In this document: positions 35,401 through 44,605 of the stretch, piece by piece
Position numbering within the stretch: the stretch's first letter is position 1
How the letters are laid out: every line of letters starts with the position of its first letter
Source of the DNA: Chrysoperla carnea
Lineage: Eukaryota > Arthropoda > Insecta > Neuroptera > Chrysopidae
Assembly (NCBI RefSeq): GCF_905475395.1
Contig: NC_058338.1
Location: forward strand, 71,373,435 to 71,437,434
Reading direction: 5' to 3'
Length of the DNA stretch: 64,000 nt
Translations under genes and position numbers: made by a program
The notes under the pieces: generated by a model
What the model saw: only the letters and a program-made list of their open reading frames with translations
Told to the model about the DNA's origin: nothing
Databases searched by the model: none

Positions 35401-36714
35401 AAGAAGAAATTCGCTTTTAAAGTTTGATAAATTAGGTGATTCTAGAGAATTCTTTAAATTTTCACCAATAACTTGCAGCACCCTTGTAATAATTAATTGA
35501 CCTTCTCTTTGTTTAGTATCAGCTGATAGTCCTATTTTTATGTATTTACTTATTTTTTCTAAAGAATATATATCCCTAATTTGTTGATAATCGTTATACA
35601 ACTGTTCAAATTGAGAATTAATTTTAATGATATATGAAACAACTTCTTCGCGTTTTTTGTTCGGCAGACAAGCAAATTTGTTAATGATGTCACCATCTAT
35701 ATTATTTGTTTCTTCTCGAAGTTTCTTTCCAAAATTTTCTAAGTGGTGTAATATTTTAATTTTATTCATTGTGAAACGATAGAAAAGATTATTTTCATGT
35801 TGTTTTTTATGACAAAAAACAAAACTAATCACACAAAATTGTATTTCTTCCCAAGGTAGTTTATCGTAAGTCGACCTCAACTGCAGTTTCAATATATTAA
35901 TGTTTTGCGCAATAAACTTTGCTATGAATAAAAACTTTTCATCCACATTTTTTTCACTTGAATATTCTGCAATTAGTAAACTAATATTTTGAAGTACTAA
36001 TTCAATTCGTTGTCTAATATTATTAAAATGTTCTTTTGCATTTTGAATTTGTTTCGAGCCATCAGAAAAGAAACGAATATTTATTAATACATCTTCAACA
36101 AAAATTTCGATCTCTTCTAGTAATGGAACGTTCTTTAGTTTTAATTCATCATAAGCAAGTGAAATAATTTTATCTAATTCTCTGGAATGAACAGCAAAAT
36201 AATTACCTGGCCATTTATTAATGAGTTTATCGAGAAGATCAACATTGCCCGTACGTATAGCATAATAAAACGCGTTGTGACATGAGTCATCTTCATCATT
36301 TGGTAATATTGCTTTTCTTTCGATATTAACGGTTAGATTATCTAGAATTTTATTATTAGTTTCGAATAGATAGTCTAGAATTGTAACATTATTATTCTGA
36401 CAGGTAAGGATAATTAGATTTGTGTTTTTAAGAGGATTTGTATTATTATTATAATGTTCCCTCAAAGTTTTTTGATTTTCCAGATTGTGTATATAATCTA
36501 TAAAATTGCTAAATTTTTTAAAATCATTTAAATTGTTTTCTGATATTGAATTTATAAGTTTATTTAAAACTAAGAAGTAAATGTCTGTAGCTCTTATTTC
36601 TTCATTGAAGAGCTTTTTATAAGCTTTAATGAAGGCTGCTTTTGATGTGTACGTATGTGACAGAAACTGTTGATTTTCTTGATAGTAGTTGGTTCTTTGC
36701 TTAGATTTATGCAT
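29425..36714 (-). CDS. Giant ankyrin/TPR protein with two HEPN-type RNxxxH motifs (2429 residues)
   Basis: A single uninterrupted frame of 2429 codons plus TAA, in a region whose other genes are split by short introns. Layout: residues 1-860 are mostly helical, with RNSFSH (R453-H458) and RNHLAH (R795-H800), each an R-N-x3-H motif at the end of a helix-rich block as in HEPN ribonuclease domains; 865-1820 hold about 28 ankyrin repeats (TPLHxAAxxGHxxIVxxLLxxGAxVN), with helical breaks near 1690-1715 and 1805-1870; 1880-2175 hold about seven 42-residue TPRs of kinesin-light-chain type (LGxxHxDTLxTxxxxAxVLxxQGKxxEAL); 2205-2420 hold a last ankyrin block. No signal peptide is in frame at this ATG. 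An acceptor lies 9 bases upstream (AG at 36724-36725), so an upstream exon may add residues; see 37209-37337. The repeats suggest a scaffold that binds proteins. RNase activity is inference from two motifs only. A lineage-expanded insect gene and transfer from an endosymbiont are both possible. Confidence 0.85.
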   Translation of the reverse strand: MHKSKQRTNYYQENQQFLSHTYTSKAAFIKAYKKLFNEEIRATDIYFLVLNKLINSISENNLNDFKKFSNFIDYIHNLENQKTLREHYNNNTNPLKNTNLIILTCQNNNVTILDYLFETNNKILDNLTVNIERKAILPNDEDDSCHNAFYYAIRTGNVDLLDKLINKWPGNYFAVHSRELDKIISLAYDELKLKNVPLLEEIEIFVEDVLINIRFFSDGSKQIQNAKEHFNNIRQRIELVLQNISLLIAEYSSEKNVDEKFLFIAKFIAQNINILKLQLRSTYDKLPWEEIQFCVISFVFCHKKQHENNLFYRFTMNKIKILHHLENFGKKLREETNNIDGDIINKFACLPNKKREEVVSYIIKINSQFEQLYNDYQQIRDIYSLEKISKYIKIGLSADTKQREGQLIITRVLQVIGENLKNSLESPNLSNFKSEFLLLSLPKNTRKVIIDLRNSFSHAYSLSKRTEIEQNTDANFFIGIQNDIKKIDDVITGILYNSKMKIIRILLKKLSVCENLDELKEIGENFGYIKIETMFDNFKLAEHEKLEKLIKELSDNVPDKKFYEHELFNKINIILNNEKTKAKNVKMNYILGFESFKDLVDNLFVNSNITDHNNVIRTIKWSANKALNKIDCDIKTGDLKEIAELSTQICHIARSKMQDDILEKVNNIIFQILLIVEFGTDDIKWIEKLGKKLKQKSSLNSINKPSKGYEITENEYNNQLEQKLSELKNILTYNELSEKLCTKFSSYKNDEKLQAAVEMLVLDIMSILSESRKHLENNLLFLDDNTPLLIGKCLRNHLAHENTLVNALLSDPSKAIILNAKKLISKNITKSKKKLGKLINDVPSELKEKLDQSLRTITNQEKMFTALEKGNIKNFKKYLRKGADIKARSNMLWTTLHFAAKGPSLEAIKYIINQKFDVNLKDLNGQSPLHIAAAHGRKNTVEFFLTETGICVDDLDKKHRTPLHIAAEHNNKEVVEILLKNNASTNTKDKRGLSPLHYAIKHNHIIVAKILLEKETNVDVNEILGGFTPLHLAAERGHLQSVNFLLRNGANVNAKTDKEVIPLHLAALNGHLEVVNALILKGANVNSRNITGCIPLHYAIENGNRQIANILLEHGSNVNVVDNTYNDTPLHFAVNFGHEEIVKDLLKNKANTSIATVEGFTALHLASNLGHLKIVAALLQHGVEIHCKNKHYVTALHISAYSGHREIVELLIKNGAKIYDEDNEGLTPLHLAALKGHKDIVELIINTAQIKALDINTVLHVAAAGGNIDIIDLLIKNKADVNIRNNNGATPLQIAVANGQKVAAAFLIKNKAEVNATHKYGLTPLHTAVIKGNKEIVNLLIKNKAKVNAKSDHGTPLQLAMIIAHLEILKFLIAKGADINVVDNKMVKPAVLAGNKDIVETLLKTKPHINIKDPEYAELLHSAIIKGHTHLVKYFIKKGFDVNSNNFLNVTPLYIAAGIDQEEIAEILITNGANVNVVTEGGAPLHVATEHGHNNVVQILLRNGASIDIKDSKNRTPLELAVVHGYVQIVKMFLQFNKVNINGTTQDGLTLLHIASQEESNLNMVKFLVNIGCDVNAKNNKGSKPIHIAAREGNKDIVEFFLSKGLSINEYGSKNQTLLHYAAIEGHLEVIKYLIAQGANINAKDSDGITPMHIAANFGCKKDAIEILINNYGIYNAADNMLGLRPVDVAYNEDVKYLFTLIEKLFESVKCNDSSEVENSIRAGAYVNAKNADNATSLHYAAWKGYDKVVKILLQNKANPNAVGKNGFTPIHYATKFSHLKIVKILLYHGAVYNTLSDSGKIPLDFAVDEDIAGLFKLINKSFKQIMENNIKVIEDLNKIKDIDTVKTVMRACNRENETLIVAAIHNNFSEVGQLKQIWQNDVSIQHNAALALMVQEKYENALFILRKIFERRKEILGSDNPGTLDIQVDKVKVLYKQGHYQDALSMLEEIFQKQKRVLGLNDIDTLKTRDLMALVLHRQGENEKAGNIYQEIYQKQNEILGPAHSDTLNTQLHMALVLDKQGKFQEALNINKTVFERRKETLGTHNLDTVKAKNNIAMVLLNQGKLEESLKIYKEVLEEKKCIIGINHSDTLRTLHSIAGVLFRQQKHNEALKTFQELLNIQEKVLPKDHPETLITEYSIAEVLFAQRKYITALKVYRHNFEKTKSVFGPYHQTVLVSRVRMESIKMELKLEDVEVSVLQDLQRDINIAASNGDLDTVQHLLKSGGNANDIDLDGRTPLHYAVSNGHINVLNILLKYGADMTQVTNKGNTPLHIATNRGCKEIVQILLERISRDKLNVFVNSKTTSSGTTSLHIAAKNCFLEIVKCLLKHGAAYNIKNKEGKMPINVSKDPEVVHFFEVIEEMFESTKKGNVEVLDKLKLMKQDEFLAVTNALNNHGRTLLQIAIVNKHKNLTEKLLKMLALKNQNCL

Positions 36715-37208
36715 GGATTTTCCCTGAAATATATTTTTACCAATAAATATGTTGGTAAAATTAATAGAATACTACTAATTAATTTCATGAATAATTTACA
36801 AATAGCAAACGGAAAATTTTTAATTTGATAAAGCTGAGCCAAATTTGTTAAGTGATTTGCTTACTTTATATAGGTGTTTTAATGTTAAATTATTTCATAA
36901 TTTTTTAAATTTTAACTTAATTGTTAATCAGCCACAACAAAAATTAATTTGAAATTTAAAAATACTATTGTGAAGATAATACACCTGGATTTACATTTAT
37001 TTAAATTTGAGTTTATCAAAATAAAAAAATTGTTTAAATTATGTAATTTTTAAGCTAAAATTTTCATATTTGCTCAGCGACTAAAATTTCAAACCCCACC
37101 TATGTGAAAAGCTGGGTATGCCTACTGAACCATGAGCTTGACAATTTTTGTTAGATCATATTCTCTAATGTATTTGAAAGTTCTTAAAATGCAAATACAA
37201 TTGTTTAC
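36715..37208 (-). promoter_or_regulatory. Putative intron and acceptor joining the transporter-like exon to the ankyrin ORF
   Basis: On the minus strand, ATATATTTCAG ends at 36724 and is followed by GGA AAA TCC ATG, in frame with the ankyrin ORF. The donor CAG|GTAAAC of the upstream exon is at 37208. The 485-base segment between them is AT-rich. The same region also encodes, in another frame, a hydrophobic leader (MKLISSILLILPTYLLVKIYF), which the intron interpretation would remove. Confidence 0.45.
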
Positions 37209-37337
37209 CTGTGGATGGGCATGTTTTCGATTAATTTGTAACAATGGTCCTTTCAAAGGCGCATTTGTATTACTGTAAGACTTGTCTTCCGTTGATGATA
37301 TAAGCGCTGAATTTTCTTTCTTATCATTATCGTTCAT
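37209..37337 (-). CDS. Orphan copy of the sugar transporter's first coding exon; candidate first exon of the ankyrin gene
   Basis: 43 codons from ATG (complement of 37335-37337) to a phase-0 donor, exactly the length of the transporter's exon 1 at 17589-17717, with 24 of 43 residues identical (shared NSxLxSSTE, GPLLQIN/RPLLQIN and the final PQ). No stop or frame change has accumulated. The acceptor-like TTTAG just before the ATG is also shared, so the duplication reached a 5'-UTR intron. No other transporter exons follow on this strand. The next large coding unit is the ankyrin ORF, which has a phase-0 acceptor. The exon may encode an N-terminal leader of a chimeric protein, or be a relic of a truncated paralog. 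Confidence 0.7.
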
Positions 37338-37542
37338 TCTAAGCCCTAAAGTCAAAAAATTATTCTACACATGTGTGAAAAAAAGAGATTCGTTTGAACT
37401 GGGTGAATTCATTGAAATATGAATATTAAAAAATTTAGAAATTGGCAGATTGACGTACAAGGAAACATAAAAGATCAGGTGCTCAACTAGACTTTACAAC
37501 AGTCTTAAATAAAATAGTGTATTTTATTTATTATATTTTTAG

Positions 37543-38050
37543 CCGACTTCAAACAAAAAAGGAGGAGGTTATCAATTCGACTGCATTTTTTTAAATGTAT
37601 ATTACCTCAGAACTTTTGACTGGGTAAACCGATTTTAATGATTCTTTATCTATTTGAAAGCTGGTGCTTCCTCTGTGGTCCCATTCTGACAACGGCATCT
37701 ATGAGAAAACTATAAAAGTCTTAAATTTGCATTAAGTATGCACGATAAGAGTACGAATAACTCAATATCATGCCAACCGATTTCGGTGATTCTTTTTTTA
37801 GTGACAAATTAGTTAGTGTACTTCAGATTCACTAAAAATCACAAAAAAAAAAAACAAAAGGGAAACCGAATTCAAAAGAAAAACTTTTCCAAAACAAATT
37901 AATATGCACTAAAAAGTAAAAAAAATAACGATAATAATATGTAGCTAAAATTATTGTTATTTTTGGAGTCGGTGTCAGCCAAGCTCAAACTGTTCTGCCT
38001 GTTATATTATCGAATTTGTTTTGGAAAAGTTTTTCTTTTGAAGTCAGTTT
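37543..38050 (+). mobile_element. Interspersed repeat family R3, copy 2 (longer, with inverted ends)
   Basis: Starts GCCGACTTCAAACAAAAAAG and ends TTTGAAGTCAGTTTCC, so CGACTTCAAA is inverted at the other end. It includes GAACTTTTGACTGGGTAAAC and AACTCAATATCATGCCAACC as in copy 1. Inside, AAAAACTTTTCCAAAACAAATT is mirrored by AATTTGTTTTGGAAAAGTTTTT. It looks like a non-autonomous foldback element. Confidence 0.65.
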
Positions 38051-38171
38051 CCTTTCTGTTAAAAGTTTTTTTATTAATTGCCTAAATGTTGTCAAATTTC
38101 TAAATCCGGGCTTGAGTATGATGATTTGTAATACTCATATACTGTAGGTATTCGAAACTGAGCTTATTCTA

Positions 38172-38226
38172 AAATTAAAATCAATACCTAAAATTAAAAA
38201 TAAAAGTTTGGTATTGATTTTAATTT
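38172..38226. repeat. Short perfect inverted repeat
   Basis: AAATTAAAATCAATACC at 38172-38188 is exactly inverted at 38210-38226 around a 21-base spacer. Could form a hairpin; no adjacent gene. Confidence 0.7.
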
Positions 38227-38229
38227 AGC

Positions 38230-41200
38230 ACATATGTTGAGGCCTCGAAATATACCTCAATAGATAATCAATAAAGAAATATTTGATATAAATTATTTTA
38301 CCTTGTTATTAAATAAATTGCAGAAACAATAATATAAAAATTTGTAATATTCAGTAGTATTCACTTTCATCCAATAATGTTTATTATCAATAAATTTTTA
38401 GATATATTTTGCATTAAGCATTTATATATAATTATGAAAACAAAGCTTTTTGTTTGATAAGATTATTTTTGATAATGGTGATATGAAATTTTAGTTGAGG
38501 TCAGGGGAATCACAAATACAACTTGAGAGGCGATAAAATTTCATTTTCCTCTTGTTTACATTAAAAAAAAAACTCCTTAGCTAGAATAAACCCCTAAATC
38601 CTTTTTACTTGTTCTTAATTCCAATCCTTTATTAAGTCCAGTAAAAAATCCCAATAGATTAATGTGAAATTAAACAGTTATAAGTAAATTTAAGGTTCCG
38701 AATTTATACAACATTAACATTATATCCGATTTAAAATTTTGAATGGGGGTATATTTCTGATTTACCGATTACCTAACTTCAATTAATATCCGATTTATTT
38801 CAATCGAAAACTTTTCTAATTTGTTATTAGAACTATAGAAATATTTTAAAGAGAAACGAGTACTTACATTTTGTAAATAATTTTTATTACAACAACTCTA
38901 TTAATTAAATATATGAAGTGCTTTACTGTCGCTAATATTGGTATCTAACAATTACGAACAACAATAGGATCACCGATACCATTGTTGCTGTATCAAAATA
39001 TCTTTGTTAGTGGTTAATGCCATCTTTTTTAGTCATGCTTTAACAGATGCTTTCGTAGACACACACTTCACCACAATCATACCTGATAGGTACTATCTAT
39101 TTTATAATATTTGTATATAGACTACAGTATTAAACATAATAGTATATATTACTCAGTCATAGATGGTAGTAGATGTAACAAAATGAGTGTCGGGTTTACT
39201 TCAAATTTGCAGAGAATATTTCTTTAAGATATTATACTTTAAGAAAATGCAAACCTTTAAGAAAATTTTTTGTAAAGTCTATCTACACCTAACCCCTTAA
39301 CTAAAGATATTTCAATCGTTAATCATAATTGCATACAGGTCATTAAACAGTTCTAACATTTTAATTGGATATATATCGCGATCAGTTAAAGATATTCGAA
39401 TAAACTACGTCAGTATCGGTGGTAACGCCATACTGTGTACTATATTGAGGGAATAGTAACATTAGCAATAGTCATGGCGGACGAGTCAATGCAGTATGGG
39501 AGTCTGATCCATACTGATTGGCGATACTCATAATACTTCTGGTGCATAACCTTATTCGATACTGTAATATTATATTTATGCTAAAATAGATACTATAGTA
39601 CCTGTCTCTACACCATACCAGTATTGTAGTAAATTCTATACATTTCTTACCGTGTAGCTGATTTGAGCTTTATAATTTATTATGCCAGAAGGAACTTTTG
39701 TAACAAACAGATTTATTTCGAGTTAGAAAAAAATATGTTCAATGTTTCTCATTTTACACCTTTCTCTGAGAAAATTCGCTTAATATACACGTGTAGCTAC
39801 TACAAAACGAATTTGTTTGTTCTAAATATGATAATCGTAGAAACTTCATTTATTTCACCCTTTCATTATTTTCTCATAGTCATCAATTTCAAAATAAATC
39901 GCTTAAAATTGAGATACTTTTTAAAAGTTAATTACAATAAAAACCCTTACATTGCAAAGCAAAACGTTAAAAAAGCAATGCTAAAATTGTCATTATTTTT
40001 ACTAAATGTTTGCATTCGATTAAAGAACTGAGCAAAATTTTGCTGAAAAAAGATTTCTTGATAGGAAAATTGAATGAAAAAAAGTTTGTATTATAAATTC
40101 TCGAAGATATTTATCATTCTCACTTGGTGAGAAAAATAAATTTAGCTGCTACCAAAAAAAAAAAAATACAAAGTTAAGTGAAAATGTATGGCTTTGTCTG
40201 GAATTGTTCAAAACTCTAATGTGATGCATTTGAGTCAATGAACAGTTAATTGGAGATTAAAGCGACTCTGTATAACGACTTCAATTTTTTGTTGTTAACG
40301 AAAAAAAGTAAGAAAAACGGCTATAAATATAAAATCGTATGAATAGGTAAATAATTTTTTTAAATCTAAAATGTTAAAAATGAACTATTTATTTTTATGC
40401 ACGCAGTTTCGTAATTGTACCGCATTATTTTAGGCATTAGAAAAGGGCAAGTTTTAGGCAAGTTAATTTATAACCGAGATATTAGGGGATAAAGATATTT
40501 ATAAAACTAAAATCTCAAATTGTTGCTCAGCTGTATTTAATAAAAAAGTATTTATTAATATGAAAGAAGAAGGTTCAAAATAATGTGTTAAATATTCGTT
40601 CGTATAGTTTAAATATGGCTGCCCTTAATTGATAAGAAACTTAAAAGGAAGATTATGTAAATTAAATTTTTATGTTTTGAAAATAATATGGTATTCAAGA
40701 AGAGACTATGTGCAACAATATTCATTCTTTAATGTGCTAAATGTGTACTGAAATTGTACAAAATATCATTCTTAGGGTTCTGTATAACAAGTCTATAAAA
40801 AAACTGCATACACTAAATTGAATTTGTGTTTTTTTAAGTAGTCTCAAAAACAACTTGAAAAAAAATTGCAAAAACAACATTGAATAGGTACAAGTTCTAA
40901 ACTACTAGTCCGCTTATAATGCAAATGAATAGAAATTTATTCCAAAAAAAACTACATAAAAAGTGTGGTGTTAACAATTAACCCGACAATATAAATAATC
41001 CGTCGTTATAATCAACTCGACGATATATTCATTCAACATAAAAATTCTAGACAATTTTAAAAAGAAATAAACAATATCCTTTTATATTACTTAAACAGAG
41101 ATAGAAAACATATACAAGTAAAATATATGCAATAGAACATACGTGACAGTTCTAGAATTTGCTAATATGTACGGTAACAATTGATTGTAAATATATAAAC

Positions 41201-43325
41201 AGCGCACAGTGTGCGATACCGTCAGATTACAATGCAGACTCTTCAAGTTAACTACAGTCGAATTTTATCACCTAACAGAATAACATTAAAATAAAAGTAT
41301 TGCGAATTATATTGTATTTGTATGTAGTAAAAAAACTTAACAATAAAAATTCTAGACAGTTCATTTTTTCATTACACAAATTTGATTACGTTAAGCCCGC
41401 TACAAAAGAAAACAAAAATCATAATTAATAATCATGTAATTGTTAAAACAGCATCAGCAGTTGGTAATATAACACACGCGAGGCTTCTATTCTACACCAG
41501 AGCCTTGAAATGAGTTCTGAGCCTGGGGAAGTAAGATAAGTTGACAGAGTATTGACCGTTTTGTTAATTCCATCACCTAATTTGCTATTTTTTTTATCTT
41601 CCGAGCTTCGAGAAATATTACGAAATATGACAAAATTCTTTATAAGATGAATGTTCATGGTTCTTTTTTTTCTTCGTCAATTTTCTTTAAACCCCTGGAT
41701 AATCTTATTCTTTTGAGAAACTGATCTATATAAAGAGTGTCTCAAAATTAAGGCAAGAAGTAATTTTCATAGAAAACACAGGTTTTTAATTAAGTTATTG
41801 ATTCATCTTCAAGGCTTTGCTGGATGAAGACATATTTCTATTCGTGCTTTAGATTTCACACGTGCTTTATTAAACTGTCTGTTGTAATACTATATTGGTT
41901 TTGTCGTTGTCAACAATTTGTCGTACAAGCGGCATAATAAATTCAAATCTTGCGTTAATTTTAAGACATCTTTTACTATATAACTACCCAGCACTTTCAC
42001 TCTTAAATCAGCATACAAATAAAATCTTCTTTTGTTTTCATCGATGAGTCAGTCTATTGATAACAAAGCATGTCTTAAAAATTATATATATATATATAGA
42101 AGTAGAAGATAATTGAAGGTACTTAGAACCCTTTATCTCTTATACAGATATTTGTCGATATTGTACATTATGATATTTTTCGCAATAACCAAATACTTGA
42201 TTATAGCATTATTATACCTTATTTCTCTATTAACTTAGCTTCGTACTTACATCGAGTGCATCTTAGATATCTTAAGAAGACTAGTCAATATCAGCCCACT
42301 TCACTGGACAATTCTCTAATATTCTATTAATTCCCATAACGCTGTGTATCTTTAAACCCTTAATAATATATATTTTTTTAATTTTTGTGAAATAATTTTC
42401 AATTGAATCCTTAATTTTATAAGATGGACATATTTAGTTCCGTCTTTACCATAAGGGCAAGTATACTACACAATTTTTTTCTAATTTAGTCAAAAGTTGT
42501 TAGTCAAAATAATAGATCAGTCAATTAATAACAACCGATTCTGATGAATTGACAAAAAAATGCAATTGAACATATCACGAAGACATTAATGCATAAGAGC
42601 TCGAATCGCAATGTTTTCATTTAAGGCAGTATTTAACGAATATAGAAAAGGAATCAGCGGAAATTAAAAGAAACTTTTCCAAACGTTGAAGTTGCTACGA
42701 GAATGCTCTTTTGCTGAATGGTCACACAAATCACAAATGATGTCATTACATAAAAACTTTCATCTCCTATTTTTACCCCCTTTAGAGTAAAATTTCACGA
42801 ATTTTGGATGTCGCATTTATTTCTTTCTAATCAAAAACCTACAAAATAACTCTCAAGCTTTTAACTTTAAAAATTGATGCCATACAAACTTACATCTCCT
42901 ATTTCAACCCCTTACTATCTCTGTACTCATTTAAATCTTTCTTTTTAAAATTGAATTAGTCGAGCGAAGCGGGTAGTTCAGAGCTGGTTGACATATAAAT
43001 CGTAGAGAAGTCCAAATTGTGAGTATCTTGGGATAAATCATAATTTTTAACTTTTGAATAAAACAGTTCACTACAATATTTCTGATATTAATCTTCGAGT
43101 ATATATATATATACAATTTAGAGATGAAGTTAATAACAGTACCAAATAAAGAATGAGCAATTATGGGGTTAAGTTAACATATTACAGTAAAACTATATTT
43201 AAACGTGTAGGGGAGACTGTAAAACCAGATATTACGATTGACATTTATATGTTTTTGGTTTGTAAAGCCTCTATTATTCGTACACACTATGTATTTATTC
43301 AAGAAATTAAATATTAAATGTATTA
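38230..43325. other. Gene-free AT-rich spacer
   Basis: No supported gene. A strong minus-strand donor (AAT|GTAAGTACTCG at 38867) could belong to a non-coding 5' exon of the chimeric locus, but nothing else supports it. A TA microsatellite runs about 42083-42098, and short CATACTG/GTATGG blocks sit near 39430-39560. Confidence 0.4.
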
Positions 43326-43330
43326 TGTAA

Positions 43331-43710
43331 GGGATCATTCATTAATTACGTAAGCATAGTTTTGACGATTTTTTACCACCCCCTCGCCCACGTAAGCATA
43401 CATAAGATTTCTCAAGCCACCCTCTCCCTTCTAACGTTAGATTTCATCTCGTTTTTCCGAATAATAAAATGTTTTAAGAATAGGATCAGTTACACTAAAA
43501 CTCACAGTTTGTCGTAAATTAAAGATTTTAATTCTTGAGCACAGAGACTATAGTTCGCGATGTAAATATGTTATTTCTAATATTAAATTTTAACTCATAA
43601 AATCTTACGTAAGAATGACTTTAACCACTCTCCTCCCCCCACATAAGCACATGAATAGATTTTTTAAACCCTCCTCCCCCAATATGCTTACGTTATTAAT
43701 GAATAGTCCC
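43331..43710. mobile_element. PIF/Harbinger-type MITE with TAA target duplication
   Basis: GGGATCATTCATTAATTACG at the left is mirrored by CGTTATTAATGAATAGTCCC at the right. The flanks TAA (43328-43330 and 43711-43713) match the three-base duplication of this superfamily. Inner CACGTAAGCATA and CCACATAAGCAC continue the inverted structure. No transposase. Confidence 0.8.
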
Positions 43711-44121
43711 TAATAAAGGATGCCCATAGGGCAATGTTCGGAAATATGTAAAAGTCAAGAGGGTTAGCTATTTTGGATAAATCAATTATATTCATTAATT
43801 AATTATTCGATACATAATAGGATTGTGTTCAGTTCGAAACTGAACTATGAATATGTTTGTGATATTATTTTTATTAGGAATTTTATGAGTAAAACACAAA
43901 ATTAAAACATTTTTGGATAGTACCTTTTGTACCGGCATAGGCTACATAAATTACTGATTCATAAGTGATTCAAACTACATTGGTATCCAGGGTACTACAC
44001 CTCACCCTATATAAGGTAACTAATTATAGGATATAAGTTTTATCATCTGTGTACAATGTTATCATGTGATTTAAATGTTATCATGTGTATATGTATTAGT
44101 TTGATACCTTATACTATAATA

Positions 44122-44605
44122 CAGGGTGATCCAAGTTATAACAGCAGGACTTCATGAAATGGTAGATAATGTTAAAATAATCACAATTTCTCAACATACT
44201 TATAGCCGGGAAAGCATGATTTTTAAATACAGCATGTTGAAATGCGGGCAGGAAATTAATGTTTTTGTGAATATTACCAAAAGCATCCGTAGAAGAATTG
44301 AAAAGTTGACAGTATGAGCTAAAGATACTTCTTGATTGCAAATACAATAAAGGCAGTAATACTAGAAATTTTTTGTCGAAAGAGGGTGATGGCATATCCA
44401 TACCTCCACCGCTAATTTTCGTTGTTTATCATCATCAGCCTTAAATCAAGAAGTATCTTTAGATCATACTGTCAAATTTTCAATTTTTCTAGGCAGCTGT
44501 TTTGGTAATATTCAACACAATAGTATCCTTCTTTGACTCAAGAATTTCAATACTCTGTTCCTAGAAAAAAAGTGAAGTGCGTCTGATATAACTTGGACCA
44601 CCGAG
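44122..44605. mobile_element. Tc1/mariner-type foldback MITE with TA duplication
   Basis: CAGGGTGATCCAAGTTATA at the left and TATAACTTGGACCACCGAG at the right are imperfect inverted ends flanked by TA. Long inner arms pair as well: the segment around AGTTGACAGTATGAGCTAAAG (44303-44325) is mirrored by CTTTAGATCATACTGTCAAA (44457-44476). Short frames on both strands here are by-products. Confidence 0.78.

Noticed and set aside
29425..36714. The giant ankyrin protein as a latrotoxin-like toxin
   Set aside because: Long ankyrin arrays after a helical N-terminal region recall latrotoxins, but the internal TPR array, the RNxxxH motifs and the lack of any recognisable latrotoxin C-terminal domain do not fit.
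44114..44401. Open frames on both strands at 44.1-44.4 kb
   Set aside because: They fall inside an inverted-repeat MITE, and the frames mirror each other through its arms.
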